DNA from: Cohnella sp. OV330
GTDB lineage: Bacteria > Bacillota > Bacilli > Paenibacillales > Paenibacillaceae
NCBI RefSeq assembly: GCF_900112065.1
Contig: NZ_FOKE01000001.1
Span: forward strand, 450,828 to 514,827
Direction of reading: 5' to 3'
Length of the DNA stretch: 64,000 nucleotides
This document shows positions 26,174 through 34,541 of this stretch, one piece after another; position 1 is the stretch's first letter, and each line of letters starts with the position of its first letter. The notes beneath the pieces are model-generated. The model saw only the letters and a program-made list of their open reading frames with translations. It had not been told where the DNA came from and did no database searches. Position numbers and translations under genes: made by a program.

Positions 26174-26630
26174 TCATCGAGCGCACGCGATCCAGAAATT
26201 CATCGGCGTCGCTATTGAACTTCCAGACGATGCCGAACGGATCGACCAGCATCCCGAAGCAAGAAGACCACGGCGTATCGGATAGCGGCATGATCACGTG
26301 GCCGCCCGCCGATAGACGCTCGAAGTAACGTTCCAACGTCGGTTTGCTTTCATTGGCGATGCTGATGAGCACATTGTTGCCTATAACCGGCTCGCCGGCT
26401 CCTTGCTTCATCGCGGACAACAGGTCCGATATCATGATTTTCCCGCCTGCAAACGCGATCGACGACTCCATGACCATGTTTAATTCGTCTTCCGGCAAAG
26501 GATAATTGGGGTCCTGCGGGAGATCCCCGAACTTTACTTGCTTGACCTCGTCCGCGTCGAACGCCTTCGCATAAAAATCGATCGCTTCCGCCGCATTCCC
26601 GTCAAAATTCAAGTACGCAATGACCGCCAT
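26163..26630 (-). CDS. VOC family protein, PhnB-like
   Basis: 155 residues after a GGAGG site. Typical text: AYLNFDGNAAEAIDFYAKAF, IMISDLL, GNNVLISIA and CFGMLVDPFGIVWKF. This is the glyoxalase-fold PhnB group with no proven reaction. It overlaps the YdeI-like gene and is divergent from a WYL regulator 90 bases away, which probably controls both. Confidence 0.92.
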   Translation of the reverse strand: MAVIAYLNFDGNAAEAIDFYAKAFDADEVKQVKFGDLPQDPNYPLPEDELNMVMESSIAFAGGKIMISDLLSAMKQGAGEPVIGNNVLISIANESKPTLERYFERLSAGGHVIMPLSDTPWSSCFGMLVDPFGIVWKFNSDADEFLDRVRSMNGN

Positions 26631-26719
26631 GAATAAAACCTCCTCTTTGTTATATCTGCAGCATACGCTATGATAGGTGACAGCATATTGTCATCTTTCT
26701 AAGCGAATGGGAGAAAAAG

Positions 26720-27631
26720 ATGGAGAAAATCGAGCGGTTAATCGCGATCGTGATGATCCTGCTGCAAAAGGAAATCGTCGCAACGACGGAGTTTTCGCGG
26801 CTATTCAATGTCTTTAAACGAACCATTCTTCGCGATATGGAGACGCTCGGCTTGTCGAACATACCGATCTATTCGATTCATGGGGCGAATGGCGGCTACG
26901 GCATTATGAACGAATATAAGATCGATAAGCGCCTTTTGAACAGCGGCGACCTGGAAAACATATTAGCTGCCCTAGGCGGCTTGGAACAGATCTATTTGAG
27001 CCGGGAAGTCGAGGTCACGATTAAAAAAATAGAAGCCATGTTACACGCCGCACCCTTGAAAAGCGCCATTCAATTGTCCTTCTACGATTGGAACGGCCGC
27101 GGCGAGATTGCCGAGATCTTGAAGTCATGTCAAGAGGCGATCTTGCATAACAGGCAGTTGACCTTCGACTACATCGATAAAAACGGCATGCCGACCAAAC
27201 GGACGGTCGAGCCCTATCAGCTTCACTTTAGCGAGATGAGCTGGTATCTGATCGGATACTGCTTGACGCGCTTGGAGTATCGAACGTTCAAGCTGTCCAG
27301 AACCGACAATCTGACGGTGGACAAGCATACGTTCGTGCCAAGAGATCACCCGGCGGACCGGGGATTCGCCGAAGATTATTCGCCGCGGCTCGTTCAAGTG
27401 AAGGCGCTGATCTCGCCTGCGATCAAGGATCATTTCATCGAAAGATACGGTCGCAAGAGCATCGAGCCCCACAGTGCCGAGTGGCTGTCGGCCACGGTCC
27501 CTATCCCTCAAAATCAATTCGGCTTCCGGCACTTAGCGAGCTTCGGGACGGAACTTCGAGTCATAGCGCCTCCTTCCTATGTGGAGGATTTTCGTCAGTA
27601 TGTAGCGGACATCCTCAAAAATTATAGCTAA
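26720..27631 (+). CDS. WYL domain transcriptional regulator, YafY type
   Basis: 303 residues. N-terminal HTH of the HTH_11 type (IERLIAIVMILLQKEIVATT, NVFKRTILRDMETLGLSNIP). The WYL domain at about 140-215 contains FDYIDKNG, RTVEPYQLHFSEMSWYLIGY and RTFKLSR. The C-terminal WCX-like region extends to the end. WYL domains usually bind a nucleotide or small ligand. Divergent from the VOC-YdeI pair, a frequent regulator/target layout. Confidence 0.93.
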   Translation: MEKIERLIAIVMILLQKEIVATTEFSRLFNVFKRTILRDMETLGLSNIPIYSIHGANGGYGIMNEYKIDKRLLNSGDLENILAALGGLEQIYLSREVEVTIKKIEAMLHAAPLKSAIQLSFYDWNGRGEIAEILKSCQEAILHNRQLTFDYIDKNGMPTKRTVEPYQLHFSEMSWYLIGYCLTRLEYRTFKLSRTDNLTVDKHTFVPRDHPADRGFAEDYSPRLVQVKALISPAIKDHFIERYGRKSIEPHSAEWLSATVPIPQNQFGFRHLASFGTELRVIAPPSYVEDFRQYVADILKNYS

Positions 27632-27633
27632 AA

Positions 27634-27656
27634 AAGAGAGGCTGTTCGCCTCTCTT
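27634..27656 (-). terminator. Rho-independent terminator of the lipoprotein gene
   Basis: Perfect stem AAGAGAGGC/GCCTCTCTT with a short loop and TTTTT on the minus strand. It lies between convergent genes and may serve both. Confidence 0.85.
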
Positions 27657-27674
27657 CGTTCGGTGACTTTTATC

Positions 27675-28949
27675 TTACCGGCGCATACCGCCTCTACCGC
27701 CGCCTCCCATGCGCGATTGCGGCATCTCCGTGATTTTCTCGCCGTTGACCGTGACGTCTCCGCCGTTTAACTGTGCCGTGCCGTCCGCGTCGAACGATGA
27801 AGTCGGTGCCGTCACCTTGATCGTACCGCCGTTGACATACAGATCGCCGTTGGAATCGAACGCGTCCGTATCGCCGCTGCCCACGGTCACGTCCAGCGTG
27901 CCGCCGTTGACTTCGATCGCCACGTCGCCGTCGACCTTTTGCGCCGCATTGATGCCGTCGTCGTTCGCATACAGCGTGATCTGGCCGTCGTAGATCAGGA
28001 TATAATTGGCTTCGATGCCTTCTTCGCTCTTCGTAATGCCGATCGTGCCGCCGTCGATTTGAACCAGGCTGGTGCCTTGGATCCCGTCGTCGGCTGCGGT
28101 GATATTGAGGGTGCCGCCTTTTATATAGATATATCCGAGCGTGGCATCATCGGCATTTTCGCTGTGCAGGGCATCCTTGCCCGCATCGATCGTCACGGTG
28201 CCATCGTTGATCAAGATCGAATCGTTGGCCTCCAGCGCATCCGCAGCCGATTGGACGTTATAGACGCCGCCGGTCACCTTCAGATCGTCCTTGGACGAGA
28301 TGCCGTTCCCTTCCTTCGATACGATATCCAAGGTACCGGTCCCATTCAGCGTTAGATCCGATCGGGAAAAAATGACGGCATCCAGATTCGTTTCCCCATC
28401 CGCCGCATAAGTTCCGGTGACCTCCATATGATTCGTGCCTTCGGCAGAGGTCACGAATACTTTATCCGCCGCCTTCACATAGATGGCAGGCGCGTCTTCA
28501 TTGGTGATGGTGACGCCATCCAGGACGAGCTGTACCTTGGCATCGTCGGGCGCCTCGACGATCACGGTCGCATCGGTCGCCTCGCCGCTCAGGACGTAGA
28601 CGCCTTCGGCATCGATCGTTACGTCTTTGCCGCTTTGCAGCTTCACTTGCGCAGCCCCCGTCAGATCCGCCGTTTGCTCCAGATCCCGATCGCTGAACAG
28701 GGCCGATGCGTCCAGCTTGGTCGTTGCGGCTGCCGACGTTCCGCCGGATGCTGCTGTCGTGCTTGTCGTCGACGTCGAATCGGACTGCGTGCTCGTCGAT
28801 TGCGTGCTTGCCGCCTGCGTGCTTGCTGCCGGCGTAGTGGCTGCGGCATTCCCGTTGCCGCTTTGCGCCTGGGAACATCCCGCAATGGTTGCGCTCAGCA
28901 GTACGGCCATCGTTACTGCGCTTAGGGTCTTCGCTTTTTTTGATTTCAT
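27675..28949 (-). CDS. Lipoprotein with Cthe_2159-type carbohydrate-binding beta-solenoid
   Basis: 424 residues. Lipoprotein signal with lipobox TIAGC at Cys 25, then a long Ser/Thr/Ala linker (about 35-80). The body consists of repeated short beta coils (DAVIFSRSDLTLNGTGTL, GNGISSKDDLKVTGGVYNV, DGIQGTSLVQIDGGT), as in the carbohydrate-binding domain first described in Cthe_2159, a polygalacturonate-binding protein. The end is Gly/Arg-rich (GGGGRGGMRR). It is probably membrane-anchored outside the cell and binds acidic glycans. This fits with the two lyases in the window, though it is not adjacent to them. Confidence 0.85.
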   Translation of the reverse strand: MKSKKAKTLSAVTMAVLLSATIAGCSQAQSGNGNAAATTPAASTQAASTQSTSTQSDSTSTTSTTAASGGTSAAATTKLDASALFSDRDLEQTADLTGAAQVKLQSGKDVTIDAEGVYVLSGEATDATVIVEAPDDAKVQLVLDGVTITNEDAPAIYVKAADKVFVTSAEGTNHMEVTGTYAADGETNLDAVIFSRSDLTLNGTGTLDIVSKEGNGISSKDDLKVTGGVYNVQSAADALEANDSILINDGTVTIDAGKDALHSENADDATLGYIYIKGGTLNITAADDGIQGTSLVQIDGGTIGITKSEEGIEANYILIYDGQITLYANDDGINAAQKVDGDVAIEVNGGTLDVTVGSGDTDAFDSNGDLYVNGGTIKVTAPTSSFDADGTAQLNGGDVTVNGEKITEMPQSRMGGGGRGGMRR

Positions 28950-29095
28950 TTTTCAACACTCCTCGAAGCTCGGTTGCGAGCATTTATGGATAAGACGGCG
29001 TCATCGCTTCATGTCTTACTTCAATCATGCGGGACGAGGCTTAAATCAACCTTAAACCTTTAACCTCGAAGCCCTAGATCGCGCAAAACAAAAAT

Positions 29096-29120
29096 CCCCT
29101 CAAACGAATCGTTTGAGGGA
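29096..29120 (-). terminator. Rho-independent terminator of hxlR
   Basis: Stem CCCTCAAACGA/TCGTTTGAGGG with TTTTTG on the minus strand, about 48 bases after the hxlR stop. Confidence 0.88.
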
Positions 29121-29167
29121 ATGCGGAATGCGTACAGACCTATTTAATTTTATGATGAGTACGATCA

Positions 29168-29560
29168 TTAAACGTCGGCTGCAGCGGTCTCCGGGCCTGT
29201 CCGGCCGTCTTTCCAGATGACCTGTTCGCCGTAATTTTTGCCCCAATCGTACATCATCTTCAAGACAGGGATGAGACTTTCTCCATACGCCGTCAACGTA
29301 TATTCGACCCGTGGCGGGACGACCGGATACACTTTGCGGAAAACCAGCTGATCCTCTTCCAGTTCGCGCAGCTGATTGGTCAGCATTTTCTGCGTGATAT
29401 GGGGAATCAGCTTTTTCAGCTCGCTGAACCGTTTCGTGCCTTCCAGTCCCAGATGCCACAAAATAATTAACTTCCATTTGCCGCCGATCACCGCCAGCGT
29501 CAATTCCTTCTCGCAGTTGATCGTCGTCAAGTCGATTCGATCCTTGATCTCCGTCGCCAT
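29168..29560 (-). CDS. hxlR: HxlR-type winged-helix regulator
   Basis: 130 residues after a GGAGGG site. The winged helix is of the HxlR class: [57 protein letters not shown]. In Bacillus subtilis HxlR activates hxlAB in response to formaldehyde. Here the gene lies directly downstream of hxlB on the same strand, separated by a hairpin, instead of divergent upstream. The link to hxlAB is supported by position. Confidence 0.9.
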   Translation of the reverse strand: MATEIKDRIDLTTINCEKELTLAVIGGKWKLIILWHLGLEGTKRFSELKKLIPHITQKMLTNQLRELEEDQLVFRKVYPVVPPRVEYTLTAYGESLIPVLKMMYDWGKNYGEQVIWKDGRTGPETAAADV

Positions 29561-29640
29561 CGTTATCCCTCCTCTGGACAGTATACAATGAGGCCATATA
29601 AGAAGTAAAAGCTTATACTCCCCTTTTGGAAACTAAAGAA

Positions 29641-29666
29641 CAGCCCTCGCCGCGAATGCGAGGACT
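29641..29666 (-). terminator. Putative terminator or attenuator after hxlB
   Basis: Stem CAGCCCTCGC with GCGAGGACTG (one mismatch). The following minus-strand bases are only moderately T-rich. Some read-through into hxlR is likely. Confidence 0.55.
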
Positions 29667-29694
29667 GTCACTTCATTGCGCGGAGCAGAGTCCG

Positions 29695-30252
29695 CTATTC
29701 CAGGTTGGCATGCCTGCCGTACATCCGGCGGTTGTCCTGTCCCTGCTTTTCCATCATCCGGAGAATGACGGCGTCGTAAAAGATCAACAGCGTCTGTTCG
29801 AACAGCGAAGCCATCGGCTGAATCGTCGTATAGCTGCCGCTCGCTTGATCCTTGGGCGATCCCGGCAGCTTGACCACCGCGTCCGCCAGGCTTGCGATCG
29901 TCGACTCGGGCGCGATCGTGACGGCCGCTACGGATGCGCCGAGACTTTTCGCTTTTTGGGCCATCGGGATCAAGCTTTTGGTCTCCCCCGAGCCCGTCCC
30001 GATGATCAAGACATCGCCTTCGTCGATGCCAGGCGTGATCGTCTCCCCGACGACATAAGCGTTGGCCCCGGTATGCATCAGGCGCATGGCAAATGCCCGT
30101 CCCATCAGACCCGATCTTCCTGCGCCGGCAATGAAAACCTTTTTCGATTGCAAAATGAGGTTCGCCAGCTTCTCGGCTTCCGCATCGGCGATCTGTTCAG
30201 CGGACTGCTGGAGCTCCTTGACGATCTCGGCGACGTATTGGATCGCTTCCAT
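29695..30252 (-). CDS. hxlB: 6-phospho-3-hexuloisomerase
   Basis: 185 residues. A SIS domain starts at FIAGAGRSGLMGRAFAMRL, with GTGSGETKSLI as the sugar-phosphate loop and SLFEQTLLIFYDAVILRMM near the end, as in HxlB/PHI. It converts D-arabino-3-hexulose 6-phosphate to fructose 6-phosphate in the ribulose monophosphate pathway. It starts 4 bases after hxlA and is surely co-transcribed. Confidence 0.96.
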   Translation of the reverse strand: MEAIQYVAEIVKELQQSAEQIADAEAEKLANLILQSKKVFIAGAGRSGLMGRAFAMRLMHTGANAYVVGETITPGIDEGDVLIIGTGSGETKSLIPMAQKAKSLGASVAAVTIAPESTIASLADAVVKLPGSPKDQASGSYTTIQPMASLFEQTLLIFYDAVILRMMEKQGQDNRRMYGRHANLE

Positions 30253-30256
30253 GCGT

Positions 30257-30889
30257 TTAGGCCAAACTGACCAGTTTTTTCATTTCGGCCGCAGTGGCCT
30301 TCTTGTCATTCTGGCTGGTGATGCCTCCGCCGACAATGACCAGGTCCGGCTGGGCCTTGATCACTTCCGGCAGGGTGTCCAGCTTGATGCCGCCGGCGAT
30401 GGCCGTTTTAGCTTGCTTGACGACGCGCTTGATCGCCGCAAGCTCCTCGAAGGAGTTTTTGCCTTCAGCCTGGTGGTCGTACCCGGAGTGAACGCAGATG
30501 TAATCCACGCCAAGCGCGTCGATCTCTTGGGCTCTGCCTTCAATGTCCTTCACGTTGATCATGTCCACCATGATTTTTTTGTTTTGCTTGCGGGCTTCCT
30601 CGACGGCGCCGCGAATCGTCGAATCGTCCGATACGCCCAGCACGGTGATGATATCCGCGCCCGCTTCGGATGCCTTCATGACCTCATAGCCGCCGGCGTC
30701 CATGATTTTCAAGTCGGCCAGTACGCGCAGCGACGGAAATGCTTCCTTGATTTCCTTGACCGCTCTCAGTCCTTCGTTGATAACGACCGGCGTGCCGATC
30801 TCCACGATATCTATATGATCCGCCACTTCCGCAACGACTTGCTTCGCTCCGGGAATATCTACAAGATCCAGCGCCAATTGAAGTTCCAT
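30257..30889 (-). CDS. hxlA: 3-hexulose-6-phosphate synthase
   Basis: 210 residues, full length for the family. An orotidine-decarboxylase-like TIM barrel with LQLALDLVDIPGA, VEIGTPVVINEGL, LADLKIMDAGGYE (catalytic DxKxxD), MVDMINVKD and AIAGGIKLDTLPEV. It condenses formaldehyde with ribulose 5-phosphate, for detoxification or assimilation. First gene of hxlA-hxlB with hxlR downstream. Confidence 0.97.
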   Translation of the reverse strand: MELQLALDLVDIPGAKQVVAEVADHIDIVEIGTPVVINEGLRAVKEIKEAFPSLRVLADLKIMDAGGYEVMKASEAGADIITVLGVSDDSTIRGAVEEARKQNKKIMVDMINVKDIEGRAQEIDALGVDYICVHSGYDHQAEGKNSFEELAAIKRVVKQAKTAIAGGIKLDTLPEVIKAQPDLVIVGGGITSQNDKKATAAEMKKLVSLA

Positions 30890-31019
30890 GGAATGATCTC
30901 TCCTTCAAAATGTTGTCTTGTTCAGCTCTAGCCTATTGTAGAGTCAGCGTTTCATTTTCGTAAGTAGGCACTTTCGCGTGAGGGAGTTACCTGGAGGATA
31001 CTATTACGGGACAAAAAAA

Positions 31020-31041
31020 GACGCTTGGGCAATCCAAGCGT
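31020..31041 (-). terminator. Rho-independent terminator in gene debris
   Basis: Stem GACGCTTGG with CCAAGCGTC, short loop, and TTTTTTTG on the minus strand. It lies just downstream of an N-terminal gene remnant, as if it were the original gene's terminator after loss of the body. Confidence 0.85.
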
Positions 31042-31071
31042 CCCTCCGACCACTATGATAAAAGTTCTCCT

Positions 31072-31149
31072 CCCGGTCACGGTACCGTTCTCATACCGAT
31101 AGCCGGTTTCCAGCCGCACATTCGTTAACCAGTAAGCAGGATCTGCCAC
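31072..31149 (-). pseudogene. N-terminal remnant, possibly of an amidohydrolase
   Basis: 26 residues read YWLTNVRLETGYRYENG near the start, resembling from memory the N-terminus of cytosine-deaminase-type amidohydrolases. After VTG the frame runs into a terminator. The rest of the gene is absent, so this looks like a deletion remnant. The family assignment is tentative. The gap 30890-31192 holds nothing else except the hxlA promoter region. Confidence 0.35.
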
Positions 31150-31192
31150 TTCATCCTCCTCCTTTGCCGCAGCCGTTTGTCATTTAAAGGGG

Positions 31193-31864
31193 TCACGCCC
31201 CTGCTTTGATTAAAATGTCGGCAATTTCTTGATAGCCTCTTTGCCGCGCATGCCTCAAGGGGGTGATTCCCTCTCCATCGCCAATATTCACGTCGGCTCC
31301 ATGGTCGACCAACAGCCGTACGATTTTTTGATGCTTGTCTCCGCCGTTGCCTAAAATGACCGCTTCCAACAATGCAGTCCAGTGCAGGTTATTGATATGG
31401 TTTACGTCGATGTCTGAACGGCTAAGCAGTTCTTCGACGACCTCAACATGTCCGCGTTCCGAAGCGGGAATCAGCGCGATTCCCCCGAACCGGTTCGTCA
31501 GCCTTGTATCGGCACCAGCGTCGATCGCGAGTTTGACGATATCTAGAAACCCCTCCGCCCCGGCATACAAGAGAACATTATTGAATTGGTTGTCGCGAAT
31601 GTTGATGTCAGCGCCTTTTTGAATAAGAATCTTTACCATATCTGCTTTATTGTTATAGGTTGCTGCCATGACGGCCGTTCTTCCGCTTCTATCCGTTGCA
31701 TTAATGTCAGCTCCGTCTTGAAGCAGCTTCAGCACGCGTTCAACCTCTCCTTTTTCTGCCGAAGCGATCAATTGCTCGTTCATTCCTTTCACCTTCTTCT
31801 CCTCAGAATGGGATTGACACCCAGCCATTAAGACAACCATTGCAATCAGCAAGAGACGCGCCAA
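31193..31864 (-). CDS. Ankyrin-repeat lipoprotein
   Basis: 223 residues. Lipobox VLMAGC at Cys 16, then five to six ankyrin repeats (LLQDGADINATDRSGRTAVM, LIQKGADINIRDNQFNNVLL, AIDAGADTRLTNRFGGIALI, LLVDHGADVNIGDGEGITPL). Anchored on the outer membrane face and likely a protein-binding scaffold. No partner gene is evident. Confidence 0.9.
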   Translation of the reverse strand: MARLLLIAMVVLMAGCQSHSEEKKVKGMNEQLIASAEKGEVERVLKLLQDGADINATDRSGRTAVMAATYNNKADMVKILIQKGADINIRDNQFNNVLLYAGAEGFLDIVKLAIDAGADTRLTNRFGGIALIPASERGHVEVVEELLSRSDIDVNHINNLHWTALLEAVILGNGGDKHQKIVRLLVDHGADVNIGDGEGITPLRHARQRGYQEIADILIKAGA

Positions 31865-31989
31865 CGCTTGGCCTCCTTTGCCGTTCTTACACCCATGCTA
31901 ACATGAAGATCATTAAACGAATAATATATAAAATATAAGTGTGCTATACGTTTTCCATAAGAGAGAGGCGCTTTAGACGAGAAATAAAA

Positions 31990-32016
31990 AATCCCCCCAA
32001 ACCTGAGTTTGAGGGA
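31990..32016 (-). terminator. Rho-independent terminator of the HEAT-like gene
   Basis: Stem CCCTCAAACTCAGGTTTGGGGGG type with one mismatch and TTTTTTA on the minus strand, 12 bases past the stop codon. Confidence 0.85.
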
Positions 32017-32027
32017 ACCCTAATTAA

Positions 32028-32462
32028 TTACAACGAAGCCCAAACGGTTTCAAGCCACTTATCGAAGTCAGCGCCTCTTTCGCCTTCATAAGCATCGTAG
32101 ACGTCGAGTCGCATCTTTTTTAGCTTCTCTTTAAATTCTTCGAAGGAATGACCTGCCGGCAAGCTTTTCTTAATTCGTACCAGGATTTTGGTAACGCCTT
32201 TTATTAAGTCGCCTGTTTTCCTCGATGGCAACTGAACGTCTTCGCCCAATTGCTTGAGCTTATGATACGCGGCCTCTTGAACTTGGTAGACCGTGTCGTT
32301 ATTCAACCTGTGCTTGAGCACATCGATGGTTTTTGGCGTGTTCCACCGTCCTAGCTCCTCCACGGCGTTCAAACGTTCTCTCCAGCTGGACGTTCGATTC
32401 GCGGATACCTTTAATTCTTCATAATTCGGAGGCAATTCATTCTTCGCTTCATCTATGCTCAA
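32028..32462 (-). CDS. HEAT-repeat domain protein
   Basis: 144 residues from TTG 32462. The longer open frame upstream reads through the terminator of the preceding gene, so it is rejected. The middle contains helical repeats (WRERLNAVEELGRWNTPKTI, LKHRLNNDTVYQVQEAAYHK) followed by a conserved-looking basic C-terminus (KILVRIKKSLPAGHSFEEFK, DKWLETVWASL). I recall similar short HEAT proteins in Bacillus. The function is unknown, probably protein-protein contact. Confidence 0.72.
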   Translation of the reverse strand: MSIDEAKNELPPNYEELKVSANRTSSWRERLNAVEELGRWNTPKTIDVLKHRLNNDTVYQVQEAAYHKLKQLGEDVQLPSRKTGDLIKGVTKILVRIKKSLPAGHSFEEFKEKLKKMRLDVYDAYEGERGADFDKWLETVWASL

Positions 32463-32590
32463 TCGAACCCATCCCGTCCATTGTGATGTTGCGCAAGTGG
32501 ATACGCACCTTGATCTATATAGTATAGGCTTCGTTTCTAACAAGCAACATGGTGCGCCTTCCTCCACTCCATCTTCCGTCAAAAATGATA

Positions 32591-32615
32591 AGAGCGCCCC
32601 CATCCGGGACGCTCT
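32591..32615 (-). terminator. Rho-independent terminator of the sugar operon
   Basis: Stem AGAGCG(T)CCC/GGG(G)CGCTCT with TTTTT nearby on the minus strand, 38 bases past the glycosidase-like stop. Confidence 0.8.
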
Positions 32616-32652
32616 CATGACCTGCATACATTCCTACACGACATTCCTACGA

Positions 32653-33783
32653 TCAGTTGGTCTCCCGTAACCGAATCAGCTTGCCCGCGCCAGGCTCCAG
32701 ACGGATCGACAAGGACGGCGCATGATCCAAGACAATGACGGATACGGCTTGATCATCGTGACTGAGGTTGACCACGAATAACGAATCGGGCTGCCCGTCG
32801 GCGGAGAAACAACCCGCGACGACCGGGTCTCCTTCCAGGGCGGTCACCGGGCCGAAGGACGGCAAGACGCGTTCGACGCCGTCCGGTACCTTTCCGCATA
32901 CGAGAATGCCTTCCGGCCGCAAAGACTGCAGCACCGGACCCACGACGGCAAGCTCGTTATTTATTCGCTTTACCCTTTCGTACTGTTCGGTTCTGGATCC
33001 GTCCTTGCGGATGAGCGCTTCTCCGAAGGTCTCGTTATTCCAATCCTCGGGCGACCAATAGGTGAAGTATTGGATCCCCACCGCTCCGAAGGCAAGACTC
33101 AGATTGACCTGCCAACGAAGCTCTGCTTCATTCGGTTCCCTGTACTTGCCGTTGAACGACAACGTCTGAATGAAAAGCCAAAACGGCACGCCGTGCTGGC
33201 GGCAAGCTTCGCTAATCGACCATAAGTTCGCAAAGTAGTCCGGCTTGTTCTTATTCATAAGCAAAGGATAATGATCGTACGACAACACCTTCGGCTTAAA
33301 CGTGCTGAGGAATTGCTCCAAATAGTCCGCGTACGTGTCCGTTCCCCACATCGGAGGCTTCGCGTATGTCGGCAGCAAATTAACGTAAGCCAGACCGTCT
33401 GGCACATGCGAGTAGTAGCGATCGGCAAGCGCGGCCAATCGTTCGAACTCTTCGGTGCCCGGCTCGTCGTAGAACAAATGCCCCAAATAGGCGGGATGCG
33501 CGGCATAAGGAGCGACGAGCGGACCCATTTCCGATAACTCGTCCAACGCCAGGTTTTTCACGCGCGGATCGCTGACCAGGTACATGAGGCCGTTCGCCTC
33601 GGCGCAATCGAGCGCCTTGAGCACCGCCTCCTCGCCATCCTCGATTTCCCTGAATCCGATCACGAAAGTAAATCCGCCGTCGCGTATTTCCTTGTATCGC
33701 TCGATCGAAATCTCGGATGACGGAGGCGGCACCCACATACCGACCGGAAAAGATTGCGCGCCAACAAATGAAGCCTTGCTCAT
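32653..33783 (-). CDS. Glycosidase-like TIM-barrel protein
   Basis: 376 residues, no signal peptide, so cytoplasmic. Text such as GHLFYDEPGTEEF, VLSYDHYPLL, FWLFIQTLSF and AFGAVGIQYFTYWSP resembles clan GH-A barrels (GH42-like). Acidic residues in YDEPG could be catalytic. The last 90 residues look like a small beta-sandwich (LFVVNLSHDDQAVSVIV). It is the third gene of an operon with two SIS proteins. It might hydrolyse a phosphorylated or imported glycoside, but neither linkage nor family number can be fixed from sequence alone. Confidence 0.7.
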   Translation of the reverse strand: MSKASFVGAQSFPVGMWVPPPSSEISIERYKEIRDGGFTFVIGFREIEDGEEAVLKALDCAEANGLMYLVSDPRVKNLALDELSEMGPLVAPYAAHPAYLGHLFYDEPGTEEFERLAALADRYYSHVPDGLAYVNLLPTYAKPPMWGTDTYADYLEQFLSTFKPKVLSYDHYPLLMNKNKPDYFANLWSISEACRQHGVPFWLFIQTLSFNGKYREPNEAELRWQVNLSLAFGAVGIQYFTYWSPEDWNNETFGEALIRKDGSRTEQYERVKRINNELAVVGPVLQSLRPEGILVCGKVPDGVERVLPSFGPVTALEGDPVVAGCFSADGQPDSLFVVNLSHDDQAVSVIVLDHAPSLSIRLEPGAGKLIRLRETN

Positions 33784-33799
33784 GTCCCGATCCCCCTGG

Positions 33800-34540
33800 C
33801 TACATATAGTGGATTTGCGTTCGGTACTGCTCCAGCAGCGCTCGGTTATAGGCGTCCCCGCCGTCCCGATTGCCCGACATGAACACCGGCGGCGTCATGC
33901 CGCGTTCGACCAGGAGCCGGAGCGTTTCCGAGATGACCGCATGCATCATCGTAATGCCGGTAACCGTGGAGATGGCTCCCGTCTTGACCGGCAGTCCCGC
34001 GATATCCAATGCCGCGTCGCCTTCCGGGCACATCAGATCCAAAATGAAGTCCGCGATCTCGAACAGGCGAAGTCCGCTGGCATGCCGGCTCGTTACGGCT
34101 TGGGAGTAAGCCATCGAAGTCAATGCAATGACGGATATTCCTTTGTCCCGCGCCCACAAGGCCATCTCGACGGGAACGTCGTTGCGTCCGGACACCGAAG
34201 CGATGATCAGTACGTCCCCCGCTTCGATCGGCGATCCGGACAATACCGCTTCGGCGATGCCCGATATTCGTTCATATCGGCTCGTGAGCGTGACCGGCCG
34301 AACGTCCAGCGTCATGCCCGGCAGCAGGATCGGATTCATGAGCAGAAAGCCTCCGGCCCGATAGTACACTTCCTGGGCGAATATGCTGGAATGGCTGCAG
34401 CCCGTTATGTAAATCGAACGTCCGCCCTCCACCTTATCCGCGAGCAGCGCCGCGACGGCGGTCATCGCATCGCGCTGCTCGCTTTGGATCCGCCGCACCG
34501 CCTCGGTGATGCTATCGCAATATGCCGAGATCGGGTCCAT
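33800..34540 (-). CDS. SIS domain sugar-phosphate-binding protein B
   Basis: 246 residues. SIS fold with YITGCSHSSIFAQEVYYRAG (phosphate loop), VLIIASVSGRNDVPVEMALW and VIALTSMAYSQAVTSRH, in the SIS_2/UPF0309 style. It starts 1 base after the stop of a paralogous SIS gene and ends 16 bases before the glycosidase-like gene. A heteromeric isomerase or sugar-phosphate sensor is possible. Confidence 0.88.
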   Translation of the reverse strand: MDPISAYCDSITEAVRRIQSEQRDAMTAVAALLADKVEGGRSIYITGCSHSSIFAQEVYYRAGGFLLMNPILLPGMTLDVRPVTLTSRYERISGIAEAVLSGSPIEAGDVLIIASVSGRNDVPVEMALWARDKGISVIALTSMAYSQAVTSRHASGLRLFEIADFILDLMCPEGDAALDIAGLPVKTGAISTVTGITMMHAVISETLRLLVERGMTPPVFMSGNRDGGDAYNRALLEQYRTQIHYM

Positions 34541-34541
34541 C

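Noticed and set aside
32463..32627. N-terminal extension of the HEAT-like protein
   Set aside because: The extension reads through the terminator of the sugar operon and shows no protein-like conservation pattern.
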